From positions 62,001 through 126,000 of the forward strand of contig JAFRAT010000008.1 of NCBI GenBank assembly GCA_017405305.1: DNA of 64,000 bases. Direction: 5' to 3'. The notes beneath the pieces are model-generated. The model was not told where the DNA came from. It made no database searches and saw only the letters and a list, made by a program, of their open reading frames with translations. Origin of the DNA: Aeriscardovia sp. GTDB lineage: Bacteria; Actinomycetota; Actinomycetes; Actinomycetales; Bifidobacteriaceae. Each line of letters opens with the position of its first letter. Positions within the stretch are counted from its first letter, which is position 1. Both the position numbers and the translations under genes were made by a program. Positions 1 through 9,599 of this stretch are shown here, one piece after another.

Positions 1-80
1 AATAAGCGGCGAAGTTCAGGAGGTCCGGCGACATGCAGCGGCATGCCGATGAATCCAGGGCGAACGTGGCCCTGCGGCTT

Positions 81-131
81 CAGAACCGTGGAGGGGGGGC
101 TTCCCGAAGGAAGCCCCCCTCCACGGTTCTG
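81..131. terminator. Long hairpin terminator downstream of the Bax-inhibitor-like gene
   Basis: The left arm starts CAGAACCGTGGAGG and the right arm ends CCTCCACGGTTCTG. The two arms pair over about 23 bp around a short loop near position 106, with one bulged G (seven G on the left against six C on the right). It lies just past the stop of the minus-strand gene ending at 164, so it is best read as its terminator. It has no long U tract, so factor-independent action is an inference. Confidence 0.7.
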
Positions 132-163
132 AGCCGGTCTTTCCGGTCTTTGCCCGCTGGCCG

Positions 164-955
164 TCAGTTGTCGCGGGAGACTCCGACGATCTGGAGAATG
201 TCGATGAACATGTTGATGAAATCCAGGTAGAGATTCAGCGCTGCCAGGATGGACACGCGCTTGACCATCTCGTCGCTGGTCGCGTAGGCGTCGAACAGAC
301 GGCGCGTCCACTGGGCGTCGTAGACGGTCATGCCGGCGAACAGGATCAGGCTGATGCCGGTAAGCAGCATCGTCGCCCCGGACGCATGGACGAAGGAGAG
401 GATCAGCTCGGCGACAATGAGCACGATGAGACCGACCATGAGGATCGGACCGGCCTTGAGCATATCCTTCTTGGTCGTCAGGCCGATCATCGTCAGGCAC
501 AGGAAGAACCCGGCCGTCAGCAGCAGGGCGAGGGCGATGCTGCCGAAACTGAACTCCAGGAACACCGTCGAGAGAGTGAAGCCCATGAGCACCGCGTAAG
601 CGTAGAAGAGCACGCGGGCCGTCGACGGCTTCAAACGCATGACGCGCACACTGAGGAACCCGGCGATGGCGATCTGCGCGATGCACACGATGAGCCAGCC
701 GATGCCGCCCGTCGTCTCGATGAACCGATAGACGGCCCCGCTCGCGGCAGCCAGCCAGGCCGTGACAGCGGTGATCAGCAGGCCGATGGCCATCTCGCCG
801 TACGCTTTGGACACGGACGTGCGCGCCGCTTTCTCGCTGACCGTTCGCCCCTGGCCGTTGACGTAGCCGCCGGGGAACCCGGACCCCTGCTGGTAGCCGT
901 TCTGCTGCGGATTGTACGGCCGTCCGTACTGAGGGCTGTTGAAGGAATCTGGCAT
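164..955 (-). CDS. Bax inhibitor-1/YccA family membrane protein
   Basis: A 263-aa protein with a hydrophilic N-terminus of about 50 residues rich in Gln, Gly, Pro and Tyr, followed by six to seven hydrophobic segments that fill the rest. The C-terminal stretch TVYDAQWTRR, followed by ALNLYLDFINMFIDIL, is typical of the BI-1/YccA (UPF0005) family. Members are integral membrane proteins linked to proton or calcium leak and stress tolerance; the bacterial role is not settled. The start is supported by GGAGG about 8 bases upstream of the ATG on the minus strand. It is transcribed alone, divergently from miaB, and ends at a strong hairpin. Family call is firm, function inferred only. Confidence 0.9.
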   Translation of the reverse strand: MPDSFNSPQYGRPYNPQQNGYQQGSGFPGGYVNGQGRTVSEKAARTSVSKAYGEMAIGLLITAVTAWLAAASGAVYRFIETTGGIGWLIVCIAQIAIAGFLSVRVMRLKPSTARVLFYAYAVLMGFTLSTVFLEFSFGSIALALLLTAGFFLCLTMIGLTTKKDMLKAGPILMVGLIVLIVAELILSFVHASGATMLLTGISLILFAGMTVYDAQWTRRLFDAYATSDEMVKRVSILAALNLYLDFINMFIDILQIVGVSRDN

Positions 956-1076
956 CGCTTGACCTCCTGTGCCGATAGATGCTCGACTGGCATTTTCTCC
1001 ATTCTACGGAGTCCGCTGCACGTTTGCTGAACGCTTCGGCGCCGGCGGAAACCCCGATCCCGAACGGCCCCGTATA

Positions 1077-2567
1077 ATGGCCCGCGTGGACGAAAGCCAG
1101 ATGACATCGGACGAGAAGGCCGCCGAGACCGCAGCACCGGCAAAAAACCGCGGCAAAGGACGGTACGCCATCCGCACGCTGGGATGCCAGATGAACGTAG
1201 CCGATTCGGAACGCATAGCCGGCGTGCTCGAAACCGACGGGTACACGCCAGCCAGCGGCGAGCAAGTCAAAGCCGGAGACGTCGACCTCGTCGTGCTCAA
1301 CACGTGCGCCGTGCGCCAGAACGCCACCGAACGCATGTACGGCACGCTGGGCCGCTGGCACCGCTTCAAGCTCTGCAACCCCGAAGCCCAGATTGCCGTC
1401 GGCGGCTGCATGGCCCAGAAGGACCGCGACGCCATCCTCAAACGCGACCCCTGGGTCGACGCCGTCTTCGGCACGCACACCATCGACGCGCTGCCGCAGC
1501 TGCTCGACAAAGCCCGCGCCACTAAAAAACCGCAAATCAAAATCACGCGCGAGCTGACAGGCTTTCCCAGCGACCTGCCGGCCGTCCGCGGTCACCGCGC
1601 CTCCGCCTGGGTGTCGATCTCCATGGGCTGCAACAACACCTGCACGTTCTGCATCGTGCCGTCGGTCCGCGGCCGTGAACGCGACAGGCCCGAAACCGAC
1701 GTGCTCGCCGAAATCCGCTCCGTCGTCGCCGCAGGCGCCAAGGAAATCACCCTGCTGGGCCAGAACGTCAACTCCTACGGATACTCGGAAGGCGACCGGT
1801 ACGCGTTCTCCCGACTGCTGCGCGACTGCGGCCGCATCGAAGGCCTGGAACGCGTGCGCTTCACGTCCCCGCATCCGGCCGCCTTCACCGACGACGTCAT
1901 CGAAACCATGGCGCAAACGCCGAATATCATGCACCAGCTGCACATGCCGCTGCAGTCCGGCTCCGACAAAACCCTGCGCGCCATGCGCCGCTCATACCGC
2001 ACGAAACGCTTCCTAGCCATCCTCGACAAAGTGCGCGCCGCCATGCCGGACGCCCGCATCAGCACAGACATCATCGTCGGCTTCCCAGGGGAAACGGAAG
2101 AAGACTTCCAACAGACCGTCGACATCGTCGAACGCGCGCGCTTCACATCCGCATACATCTTCGAATACTCGCCGCGCCCGGACACTCCAGCCGCTTCCAT
2201 GCAACAGGTCCCGCACGACATCGTCTCCGACCGTTTCAACCGGCTGCAGACCACGCAGGAACGCATCACCGGGGAAGAGATGGCCAAGCTAGTCGGCACC
2301 ACGGTGGAAATGATGATCGCCGCCGCACCCGGACGCAAAGACCAGGCCACACACCGCGTCACCGGCCGCGAAAAAGGTGGCCTGCTCGTCCACGCCGCCA
2401 TCCCTGAAGGCCAGCCAACACCACAAGTCGGCCAGTTCGTGCTATGCACCGTGACCCAAGCCGGACCGCACTACCTCGTCTCCGACCCGTCCCAGGCGGA
2501 CGCGCTCGCCGACCCCACCGCGTTCGAATACCGCGCCGCCGCCCGCCCACAAGGCCTATACGCATGA
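1077..2567 (+). CDS. miaB: tRNA-2-methylthio-N6-dimethylallyladenosine synthase MiaB
   Basis: A radical-SAM methylthiotransferase that adds the 2-methylthio group to i6A37 of tRNAs, the step after MiaA. Visible are the three N-terminal cluster cysteines (LGCQMN near residue 37, NTCAVR near 76, GGCMAQ near 110), the radical-SAM motif CNNTCTFC near 184-191, and a C-terminal TRAM-like region ending the protein. About 496 aa. The start is uncertain: the open frame extends upstream to 969, but a TATAAT at 1073-1078 overlaps the ATG at 1077 and may be a -10 box, in which case translation would begin at the ATG at 1101 (MTSDEK). The stop overlaps the miaA start (ATGA), so the two genes are translationally coupled. 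Confidence 0.95.
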   Translation: MARVDESQMTSDEKAAETAAPAKNRGKGRYAIRTLGCQMNVADSERIAGVLETDGYTPASGEQVKAGDVDLVVLNTCAVRQNATERMYGTLGRWHRFKLCNPEAQIAVGGCMAQKDRDAILKRDPWVDAVFGTHTIDALPQLLDKARATKKPQIKITRELTGFPSDLPAVRGHRASAWVSISMGCNNTCTFCIVPSVRGRERDRPETDVLAEIRSVVAAGAKEITLLGQNVNSYGYSEGDRYAFSRLLRDCGRIEGLERVRFTSPHPAAFTDDVIETMAQTPNIMHQLHMPLQSGSDKTLRAMRRSYRTKRFLAILDKVRAAMPDARISTDIIVGFPGETEEDFQQTVDIVERARFTSAYIFEYSPRPDTPAASMQQVPHDIVSDRFNRLQTTQERITGEEMAKLVGTTVEMMIAAAPGRKDQATHRVTGREKGGLLVHAAIPEGQPTPQVGQFVLCTVTQAGPHYLVSDPSQADALADPTAFEYRAAARPQGLYA

Positions 2568-3679
2568 CACGGAAACAAGCGGAACACACGCTCGCCGTCG
2601 AGGAAGCCGAAGCCATCCCGCAGCACCGGTCCACGGAGGAGGGGAGTCCATCCGTTTACGCGACCGCCGGCGGTGGGTCCGGCCGATGGGCCGTGCCGCT
2701 TCGGCCGCGGGCCGTATCCATCGTCGGGCCGACGGCATCAGGCAAGACTTCCCTGGCCATCGCCTTGGCCGCACGGTTGGAAGCGGCCGGGCAGCCCTGC
2801 GAGATCGTCAACCAGGACGTCTACCAGATGTACCGAGGGATGGATATCGGCACAGCCAAGCCGTCCGCCGAGGAGCTCGCGGCCGTTCCACACCATCTCG
2901 TCGACGTCGTCGATCCCGAGGACGCGATGACGGTCGCCCGTTTCCAGTCCCTGGCCCGCGCCTGCCTTGCCGACCTCGACCGCCGCGGCGTCCGTCCCAT
3001 CCTCGTGGGCGGCTCCGGCCTGTACGCGAGAGCCGCCGTCGATGACATCTCCTTCGCCGGCCAGGCACCCGCCGTACGAGCAGAATTGGAGGACCGCGCC
3101 GAAACGGAGGGTCCGGACGCCCTGTTCCGCGAGCTGCGGGACCGCGATCCGGCCGCCGCAGCCGCCATGGACCCGCGCAACGCGCGGCGCACCATCCGCG
3201 CGCTGGAGGTCATCGCCGTCACTGGCAAGCCCTATAGCGCCACGCTGCCCGCGTACCGCTACGTCGTGCCGTGCGTGCAGATCGGCCTCGACCTGGCCCG
3301 CGCCGAGCTGGACTCCCGCATCGACGAGCGAACACGGCGGATGCGCGCCGCCGGGTTCGTCGCCGAGGTGGCGCGCATCCGTCCGCGCCTGTCGGCCACC
3401 GCGTCCCGAGCCATTGGCTACCAGCAGATTTCCGACTTCCTGGACGGCGCGTGCACCGAGGACGAGGCCTTCGAGCTGATCGCGCGCAAGACGCGCCGCC
3501 TGGCGCGCAAGCAGATGGGTTGGTTTGGCCGTGACCCGCGCATCCACTGGTTGCCGGCCACAGCCGCCAACCTCGTCGACCAGGCCGTCGACCTCGTCGA
3601 GTTCGCCGACGCCGGCGAATTCGACGCCAGTGATTTTGGGGAGGTTCGTCCGACAGTCCGTCATCTAGGGTCCGTCTGA
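2564..3679 (+). CDS. miaA: tRNA dimethylallyltransferase MiaA
   Basis: Transfers a dimethylallyl group from DMAPP to N6 of A37 in tRNAs reading U-starting codons, making the substrate of MiaB encoded just upstream. The P-loop GPTASGKT lies at about residues 56-63 and is followed by the family motifs [19 protein letters not shown] and [19 protein letters not shown] and the basic C-terminal stretch [10 protein letters not shown] are also present. At 371 aa it carries about 45 extra residues of low-complexity sequence before the usual family N-terminus, which normally reaches the P-loop by residue 10-15. The start at 2564 was chosen because ATGA overlaps the miaB stop; a later in-frame GTG near 2692 is possible. 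Confidence 0.93.
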   Translation: MTRKQAEHTLAVEEAEAIPQHRSTEEGSPSVYATAGGGSGRWAVPLRPRAVSIVGPTASGKTSLAIALAARLEAAGQPCEIVNQDVYQMYRGMDIGTAKPSAEELAAVPHHLVDVVDPEDAMTVARFQSLARACLADLDRRGVRPILVGGSGLYARAAVDDISFAGQAPAVRAELEDRAETEGPDALFRELRDRDPAAAAAMDPRNARRTIRALEVIAVTGKPYSATLPAYRYVVPCVQIGLDLARAELDSRIDERTRRMRAAGFVAEVARIRPRLSATASRAIGYQQISDFLDGACTEDEAFELIARKTRRLARKQMGWFGRDPRIHWLPATAANLVDQAVDLVEFADAGEFDASDFGEVRPTVRHLGSV

Positions 3680-3708
3680 CCGCTCGTGCGAGTAGTCTCT
3701 GAGGTGTT

Positions 3709-6700
3709 ATGGCACGCACATCTTCGCAATCGTCTTCATCGAAAAACCGATCCGGATCGAAACAGAAAGGCGCTTCCGGCTCCGTCGGAAAACAAACCGG
3801 GAAAACCCGCCGCTCGCCGGCCTCTGTCCGCGAACCGGGGTGGAAGACCGCTATGATGGCCATTCCGCGGATCCTGGGTTCGGCCGTACGCTCCCTGTCC
3901 GGCGTTGGCGGCGACAAGTACGACCCGAACTACCGGCGCGACGGCTGGTGTTTCTTCTTCCTGGTCCTGGCGGCTTTGTTCGTCGCCAGCGAATGGTTCC
4001 GCGTGCCAGGCCCGTTCGGCCGGTTCCTGCACGACGTCGCGTCCGGCGCCGTGGGCGTGCTGTCCGTCATCTTACCGTTCGCCCTGGTGTACGTCTCGAT
4101 CCGCCTGATGCGTCACGCTGGGCGTACGTCGGGCAACGCGCACATCCTCGGCGGCGGGTTCCTCCTGGTCTGGACCGTGTGCTCCATTATCGACGCGGCG
4201 AAAATCGGCAACGAGCGAAGCTTTGACTTCTCCGGCATCCGCGGCGCCGGCGGCCTGCTTGGCTATGCCGTCGGCTCGCCGCTGTCGTGGGGACTGAGCC
4301 GCGGCTTCGCCATCGCCGTGTTTGTCATCGTCGGTCTGTACTCCCTGCTGCTCATGACCGGCGTTCACGTCGACCAGCTGCCGGGAATACTCCGCAAGAT
4401 GGCAGGACCGCGGACCAGACAGAACGCGTCCGGTTCCGCCGATTCGGACGCGGATGCCGCGGCTGGTCTAGTCGTCGATCCGGATACCGGCGAAATCCAC
4501 AACGAGTACGAAGAGGACGCCACGAACACCATCAATCGGTTTCGGCAGAACGATTCCCGCGGATCAGCAACGAAGGAGAGGGCCGGTTCGGTTCTGGACC
4601 GTGTGTCGTCCTGGTTCTCCCGTTTCTCTCGCCGAAGCGAACGAATCAACCGTTACGCGGCCGACGCTGCGTTCGATTCGCCGATTCCGTCCCGCCGGAA
4701 ACCCGCGCAGCAGGTTCCAACGCAGCGGCCTGTCCGTGTCCAGGCGGCGTCCTGGCGCAACGGGTACGACGGCGCCGAGTTCGAAGGCGCTTTCGATGAC
4801 GTTCCGAGCGAGCGGACCACGCTGATGCCCCGGAGCCGATCCCAGAGTGCTTTCGACGTGCGCGTCGGCGGGTACCAATCCAATCCGGACGACGATCTGC
4901 TGCCAACGACCCTCATCCCGCGGTTTCTCGGTGGACAGGGCCTGGGCACGCCGAAGGGCGAACAGATCCTGCCGCAGCAAGGAGCAGATCCCGCGACGCT
5001 GCGGGCCTCCGTGCCGTCTTCCCCGGACAGTAGTTCTTCGCCGGACGGTTTCCATCCTGGTCTTTCGGCAGCTGCGGCAATGCCAACGGACCAACGGTCC
5101 GCCCAACAGCAGCCAGTCGCGCCGTCCGTCGCGATGCCGGCTGCGCCTCCTGCTTCCGCCGAGCCGTCGCAGCCCGCGCCGGAACAAAACGCGTTCGTCG
5201 AAGCCTCTTCGACGGATTCCGTGCCGTTCGGCTCCGCTCCGGATTCGCCGGCCTTGTCCGGTCCCGTGTCGTCCGCCGTGGCTTCCTCTCTGCCGGCGGC
5301 GGAGGCGGCCGCGTCGGCGCTCTCTTCCACGCCAGCCCATCAATCCATTCAGCGGCAGCCGGATTGCGCCGCGCAGCAGGCCTTTCCGGAACAGTATGTC
5401 CTGCCATCGATGGATATCCTGTCCCGCGGCAAGCCCCACGCCGCGAAGACGCCGGAGAACGAGCGCATCATCCAGGCTCTGCGTTCCACGTTCCAGCAGT
5501 TCGGCGTCAACGCCCAGGTCGTCGGCTTCCTGCGCGGCCCGACCGTCACGCAATACGAGGTCGAGGTCGGCAAGGGCACCAAGGTCAGCAAGGTCACCAG
5601 CCTGCGCGATGAAATCGCGTACGCCGTGGCCAGCTCCGACGTGCGCATCCTGGCGCCGATCCCCGGCAAGTCCGCCATCGGCATCGAGATTCCGAACGCC
5701 GACCGGGAGATTGTCCACCTTGGAGACGTCCTGCGGTCCCCGGAGTCCATGGGCGACAGCAACCCAATGCTCACGGCCGTTGGCCAGGACGTCGAAGGCA
5801 AGACCGTCGTCGCCGACCTCACGAAGATGCCGCACCTGCTTATCGCCGGCGCAACTGGCTCCGGCAAATCCGCGTTCGTCAACTCCCTGCTGATGAGCGT
5901 CGTCATGCGCGCCACGCCGGAGCAGGTCCGCCTCATTCTTGTTGACCCCAAACGCGTCGAGTTGACCGCGTACGCTGGCATCCCGCATCTGCTGACCCCG
6001 ATCATCACCGACCCCAAGAAAGCCTCGCAGGTCCTGCAGTGGGTGTGTAAGGAGATGGACGCCCGCTACGACGACCTCGCATACTTCGGCTTCCGCCACA
6101 TCAAGGATTTCAACGAGGCCGTCCGCGAAGGCAAGGTCCACGCGCCGGCCGGCTCCCAGCGCAAAATCGCCCCATACCCGTACCTGCTCGTTGTTATCGA
6201 CGAGATGGCCGACCTGATGATGGTCGCCAAGAGCGACGTGGAGGACTCCATCCAGCGAATCACACAGCTGGCGCGCGCCGCTGGCATCCACTTGGTCTTA
6301 GCCACGCAGCGCCCGTCGGTCGATGTCATCACCGGCCTCATCAAAGCGAATATTCCGTCCCGTCTGGCGTTCGCCACGTCGTCCGTCACCGATTCACGCG
6401 TCATCCTCGACGCAACGGGCGCGGAGACGCTCATCGGCCAGGGCGACGGCCTCTTCCTGCCGATGGGCTTGTCGAAGCCGCTGCGTTTCCAGGGTTCGTG
6501 GGTCACAGAGCAGGAGATCCGCGTCGCCTGCGACTTCATCCGCCAGGAGCGCAAGCCGTCCTACCGCCAGGACATCGACGAGATGGCGAAGAAGCAGACG
6601 CAGACCGCGGCCGCCACCGACGACATCGGCGACGACATGGACGAGCTGCTGGCAGCGGCGGAACTGGTCGTCACGTCCCAATTTGGTTCGACGTCCATGC

Positions 6701-6906
6701 TGCAGCGCAAGCTGCGCGTCGGATTCGCCCGCGCCGGACGCTTGATGGACCTGCTCGAGTCACGCGGAATCGTCGGGCCGTCCGAAGGATCGAAAGCGCG
6801 GCAGGTGCTCGTCCAGCCCGGCCAGCTGCAGTCGGCGCTTGCGTTCATCCGCGGCGAGTCCGGCTCCATTGAACCGGCATCCGGGCAGGACAGTGACGGG
6901 GAATGA
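3709..6906 (+). CDS. ftsK: DNA translocase FtsK/SpoIIIE
   Basis: A septum-located DNA pump that clears chromosome ends during division. The 1065-aa protein has a basic N-terminal tail, four membrane segments between about residues 75 and 220, a long Pro/Ser/Ala-rich linker to about residue 565, and then the RecA-like motor. The Walker A motif GATGSGKS lies near residue 714 and Walker [13 protein letters not shown] near 826. [21 protein letters not shown] is the family signature. The last 80 residues ([20 protein letters not shown]) form the winged-helix gamma domain that reads KOPS sequences. It begins 29 bases after miaA and is followed closely by the pgsA-cinA pair. Confidence 0.96.
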   Translation: MARTSSQSSSSKNRSGSKQKGASGSVGKQTGKTRRSPASVREPGWKTAMMAIPRILGSAVRSLSGVGGDKYDPNYRRDGWCFFFLVLAALFVASEWFRVPGPFGRFLHDVASGAVGVLSVILPFALVYVSIRLMRHAGRTSGNAHILGGGFLLVWTVCSIIDAAKIGNERSFDFSGIRGAGGLLGYAVGSPLSWGLSRGFAIAVFVIVGLYSLLLMTGVHVDQLPGILRKMAGPRTRQNASGSADSDADAAAGLVVDPDTGEIHNEYEEDATNTINRFRQNDSRGSATKERAGSVLDRVSSWFSRFSRRSERINRYAADAAFDSPIPSRRKPAQQVPTQRPVRVQAASWRNGYDGAEFEGAFDDVPSERTTLMPRSRSQSAFDVRVGGYQSNPDDDLLPTTLIPRFLGGQGLGTPKGEQILPQQGADPATLRASVPSSPDSSSSPDGFHPGLSAAAAMPTDQRSAQQQPVAPSVAMPAAPPASAEPSQPAPEQNAFVEASSTDSVPFGSAPDSPALSGPVSSAVASSLPAAEAAASALSSTPAHQSIQRQPDCAAQQAFPEQYVLPSMDILSRGKPHAAKTPENERIIQALRSTFQQFGVNAQVVGFLRGPTVTQYEVEVGKGTKVSKVTSLRDEIAYAVASSDVRILAPIPGKSAIGIEIPNADREIVHLGDVLRSPESMGDSNPMLTAVGQDVEGKTVVADLTKMPHLLIAGATGSGKSAFVNSLLMSVVMRATPEQVRLILVDPKRVELTAYAGIPHLLTPIITDPKKASQVLQWVCKEMDARYDDLAYFGFRHIKDFNEAVREGKVHAPAGSQRKIAPYPYLLVVIDEMADLMMVAKSDVEDSIQRITQLARAAGIHLVLATQRPSVDVITGLIKANIPSRLAFATSSVTDSRVILDATGAETLIGQGDGLFLPMGLSKPLRFQGSWVTEQEIRVACDFIRQERKPSYRQDIDEMAKKQTQTAAATDDIGDDMDELLAAAELVVTSQFGSTSMLQRKLRVGFARAGRLMDLLESRGIVGPSEGSKARQVLVQPGQLQSALAFIRGESGSIEPASGQDSDGE

Positions 6907-7025
6907 ACGGCCGAGAAGGTCGAGCGGCCGTCCAGCGGCCGCCCAGCGCCATTCCAGGCGCGTACGGTAGAATAACCCAGATTGTCAAGCGTTGGATACC
7001 CAACGTTGAAGGTGAGGCGGTTCCT

Positions 7026-7685
7026 ATGTCCGATGTCCAGGTCGTGCCCGAACGGCGCTTGTCTTTCAAGGAGCAGAGCAGGACTCCGGCTAATATCGTG
7101 ACGTACGTGCGCATCGCGTTAGTCGTGGCGTTCATCATCCTCATGGTGGTGGCCGGCCCCAGTGGCCAGCGCAATCTGCCGCTGCGGTGGGTCGCAGCCG
7201 CCCTGTTCATGATCGCCTCGGGCACCGACAAGCTGGATGGCTACCTGGCCCGTTCCCGCAATGAAGTGACGGACCTGGGCAAGCTGCTCGACCCAATCGC
7301 TGACAAGCTGCTCATCTGTTCGGCGCTGGTCGTGTTCTCCGTGTTCGGCGAGCTGTGGTGGGTCGTCGCCGCGCTGTTCCTGCTGCGCGAAATCGGCATC
7401 ACTGTCATGCGCTTCGCTGTCATCAACAAGCGGCGTATCGTCATCCCCGCGAGCCGGGCCGGCAAGTTGAAGACACTCTTCGAATGTGTTTCTTTGTCAA
7501 TGTTGCTCGTGCCCATGTGGGAGTTCAATTACCCGATGACATGGAGCCTGTGGTACTACTACGCCACCTACGCGCTGATCGGCGTAGCCCTGGGCCTGTG
7601 CCTCTTCTCTGGTGCCATGTACGTCATCGGCGTCGTTCGCCAGTGGCCCTTGTCGTCCCGGTCCGGCGGAAAGCATTCGGCATGA
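7026..7685 (+). CDS. pgsA: CDP-diacylglycerol-glycerol-3-phosphate 3-phosphatidyltransferase
   Basis: An integral membrane enzyme that makes phosphatidylglycerophosphate from CDP-diacylglycerol and glycerol-3-phosphate. The CDP-alcohol phosphotransferase motif DG-x2-AR-x8-G-x3-D-x3-D is visible in LDGYLARSRNEVTDLGKLLD and the following PIADK. There are several hydrophobic segments over 219 aa. The reading frame is open back to 6903, but the ATG at 7026 is preferred because it follows GGTGAGG and gives the usual family length. Its stop overlaps the cinA start (ATGA), a conserved actinobacterial pairing. Confidence 0.92.
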   Translation: MSDVQVVPERRLSFKEQSRTPANIVTYVRIALVVAFIILMVVAGPSGQRNLPLRWVAAALFMIASGTDKLDGYLARSRNEVTDLGKLLDPIADKLLICSALVVFSVFGELWWVVAALFLLREIGITVMRFAVINKRRIVIPASRAGKLKTLFECVSLSMLLVPMWEFNYPMTWSLWYYYATYALIGVALGLCLFSGAMYVIGVVRQWPLSSRSGGKHSA

Positions 7686-8254
7686 CGGCGACGGCGACAG
7701 CGAAGGATGGCGCGAGCCAGGTTCGCCGTCTGGCAGCGGGCATTATGGACTCCTGCCGGCAGCGCGGCTGGCACCTGGCTTGTGCTGAATCCCTGACCGG
7801 CGGGCTCCTAGCGGACGCGTTTGTCTCAGTCCCCGGAGCGTCGTCCGTATTTTTGGGTTCGGCCGTCACCTATGACGAGCGAGAGAAGGCCCAACTGCTG
7901 GGAGTCGATGCCGACATCCTTGGACGCGGCGGGGCCGTCGATCCAGATGTGGCTTGCCAGATGGCGGATGGCGCCGCCCGCCTGTACGGCGCCGCGCTGT
8001 GCGGCGCCCCGGTGGCAGCGATGGCGACGACTGGTATCGCCGGCCCTGATTCCGACGGTTTTAAACCTGTCGGTCTGGTCTACGTCGCCATTAGCATTCC
8101 GGGTGCCCCGGCCCGCGTCGAAAAGTACCGGTTCGATGGCGACCGTGCCGCGATCCGCTGCGCTTCCGTCGCCGCCGCTGTGGAACTGCTGCATTCAACA
8201 CTCTTCGCGGAGAGGGGACGTAATGAGCGATTTCCTTCCACCCGCCTTCGATGA
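7682..8254 (+). CDS. cinA: CinA C-terminal family nicotinamide-nucleotide amidohydrolase
   Basis: A 190-aa single-domain CinA_C (PncC-like) protein, the family that deamidates NMN to NaMN. Motifs are CAESLTGGLLADAF near residues 34-47, the GSAVTYDEREKAQLLGV segment, and ATTGIAGPDSDGFKPVGLVY near residue 118-137. It overlaps pgsA by four bases. In bifidobacteria and other actinobacteria cinA is normally followed directly by the clgR-type regulator and recA. Here the two are separated by more than 8 kb, which marks the edge of the inserted block described below. Confidence 0.92.
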   Translation: MTATATAKDGASQVRRLAAGIMDSCRQRGWHLACAESLTGGLLADAFVSVPGASSVFLGSAVTYDEREKAQLLGVDADILGRGGAVDPDVACQMADGAARLYGAALCGAPVAAMATTGIAGPDSDGFKPVGLVYVAISIPGAPARVEKYRFDGDRAAIRCASVAAAVELLHSTLFAERGRNERFPSTRLR

Positions 8255-8285
8255 ACCGAACGCAGCTCTTGTTGGACTCGTCTAA
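8223..8285 (+). CDS. Possible 20-aa peptide or truncated gene start at the island edge
   Basis: An ATG preceded by a strong GAGAGGGGACGTA ribosome-binding site opens a 20-codon frame (MSDFLPPAFDEPNAALVGLV) overlapping the end of cinA. It has no recognisable similarity. It could be a tiny peptide, or the start of a gene cut off when the accessory block entered. Evidence is only the good Shine-Dalgarno sequence and the position. Confidence 0.2.
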   Translation: MSDFLPPAFDEPNAALVGLV

Positions 8286-9173
8286 GACTCCTCGTCGATC
8301 CTGTTCCAGCACAGGTGCATCATGCTACCGAAGGCGATTGGCATAGTGGTTTCCGAATGTCCGCTATCTTATGCGTATATTAACTACGCGTGCGTGTAGG
8401 TGCTCGGCCGCACAGCCGCCGCTTTCGCGGCGAATTCGCGTCTGCGGGGAGGCTCCGATATCCAGGACAGAATTCACGAAACATGATCCGATGCGGATTT
8501 TCCGCTGCCGGCAGTCGGCTAACGGCGAACCGCCCTTGTCGTACGCCATTCCGTCCGCATCCGGACTTGTTTCTGCCAGCGTTCGTCCCTGTCCCTAGTT
8601 CAGAACGCTGAAGATTCTCTTCGTCCTGCACTCCACAAGCGTGATCACGCAGGACCCGCCCTATGGTCCTGATCGTATTACTCTCCCAGCCAGCGGCCGG
8701 ACTCGGACGCGAACCACGGGAACAAGGCTTTCCGTGAATGGATGGATGGCATTCAAACCGTTGGGACACAAAACCTGCGAACCTCTCCCAGTATTCGATG
8801 ACATTGACTGATATACATTTCCTCGCAAAATGACACGGAAAAGAATTTATAGCGTAACGCATAAATGGTGTTTTATAACCACTCGTAGGTGTTGCGAAAC
8901 GAGGTTTTGAAAGCCGTGAAAAGCCGGGTCCCCAGCAGCCTTTCCTTTTTTCCCCCCCCTGGGGAGTCAGCCCTGAAAAGATCGTCGGCATGCCCTTGCC
9001 GCGGTTGCGTAATGGGTAGAAGCGGTGAGAAGAGTGCTATCGGATGGCGGCCTATGCGCGGAGAGGGATGCTGAGAGGGCTAGATGGCGAGAGGCGCCGT
9101 CCCTGGATTCGGTGCGCCGATAGTTGCCGTAAACGGGTGCAGAGCCTAGCTTGCTTGTCCGGATCCGGCGAAT

Positions 9174-9207
9174 CGTCCGGTGTCGCTGGCTTCAGCGACA
9201 CCGGACG
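9174..9207. repeat. Perfect 15-bp inverted repeat upstream of the TOMM cluster
   Basis: CGTCCGGTGTCGCTG and its exact complement CAGCGACACCGGACG flank a GCTT loop. No U tract follows on either strand. It could be a terminator isolating the cluster from upstream transcription, or an operator. Confidence 0.75.
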
Positions 9208-9286
9208 GACAGCTAGTCAGAAAGCGTGACCGGCACCGTTCTTGAAGCATGTCATGCGTGTATGCAGCGATGGGCCTACCGCAAAA

Positions 9287-9320
9287 ATGCCTAGATTCCG
9301 ATAATGCCTAGATTCCGATA
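9287..9320. repeat. Two tandem copies of a 17-bp repeat in the cluster promoter region
   Basis: ATGCCTAGATTCCGATA occurs twice head to tail without a spacer (9287-9303 and 9304-9320), about 120 bases before the precursor start codon. The second copy runs into TACAAT, a plausible -10 box. Perfect tandem repeats at this place suggest binding sites for a regulator of the cluster; no regulator gene is present in the block itself. Confidence 0.8.
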
Positions 9321-9324
9321 CAAT
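9296..9324 (+). promoter_or_regulatory. Candidate promoter of the TOMM precursor operon
   Basis: TACAAT at 9319-9324 matches five of six -10 positions. TTCCGA lies 17 bases upstream at 9296-9301 but is a weak -35 match. Both elements fall within the tandem repeat. Transcription from here would give a leader of about 110 bases before the precursor ATG at 9441. Confidence 0.4.
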
Positions 9325-9440
9325 GAATCACGGCCAAATCGAAAGTCCAAGCGCACCATCCATACGCCGTAAGTCCGTCATCTTGCCTACAGGTCTCAAT
9401 CCTTGTGGACTACTGCTTCAGAGTTTCAAAGGAGGATTCA

Positions 9441-9590
9441 ATGGACTTAAAAAGCCGCTTCGTTAATTCGTACTCAGTTCAGACAAGCCCTCTGTCGGCT
9501 GAAAGGTTCTATTATGCGAGTGGTTGCTGCTGTTGTTGCTGCTGCAGTAGCGGCAGTGTCGTCGACGCTCCGGTCGTTGGGAATGACTGA
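9441..9590 (+). CDS. Streptolysin-S-like TOMM/LAP precursor peptide (heptacysteine core)
   Basis: A 49-aa peptide starting MDLKSRFVNSYSVQ. The start is fixed by AAAGGAGGA five bases before the ATG. A Cys-free leader of about 27 residues is followed by SG at 27-28, seven consecutive cysteines at 29-35, SSGS at 36-39, and a short hydrophobic/acidic tail ending GND. This is the layout of thiazole/oxazole-modified microcin precursors such as streptolysin S (SagA): the Cys and Ser residues are sites of heterocyclisation. Phe7 with Tyr11 sits where SagA leaders carry an FxxxB recognition motif, but the aliphatic residue is replaced by Tyr. The complete modification and export set follows on the same strand, which makes the call strong. 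Likely product is a bacteriocin or cytolysin; activity is unknown. Confidence 0.9.
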   Translation: MDLKSRFVNSYSVQTSPLSAERFYYASGCCCCCCCSSGSVVDAPVVGND

Positions 9591-9599
9591 GAGGATTCC

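Larger units (their letters stand above)
8286..9440. other. Intergenic region upstream of the TOMM precursor
   Basis: No convincing protein gene. Open frames here (for example minus 8380-8991) show no domain and have poor start contexts. It contains AT-rich promoter-like sequence near 8365-8390, a C8 tract near 8953, a perfect hairpin at 9174-9207 and a tandem 17-bp repeat at 9287-9320. The last 250 bases are the natural place for the promoter and regulatory sites of the peptide cluster. Confidence 0.6.

Noticed and set aside
4564-6291. 575-codon open frame opposite ftsK
   Set aside because: Shadow frame of a GC-rich gene; low-complexity Arg/Gly composition, and ftsK on the other strand is fully supported.
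8380-8991. 203-codon minus-strand frame before the TOMM cluster
   Set aside because: No recognised domain, no credible ribosome-binding site, and composition not like the genes of the window.
9287-9320. Tandem repeat considered as part of a CRISPR array
   Set aside because: Only two copies, no spacer, no cas genes in the window.
9521-9550. Triplet-like repeat TGC/TGT considered as a simple microsatellite
   Set aside because: It is in frame in a precursor gene with a strong ribosome-binding site and a complete modification operon after it, so it encodes the polycysteine core.
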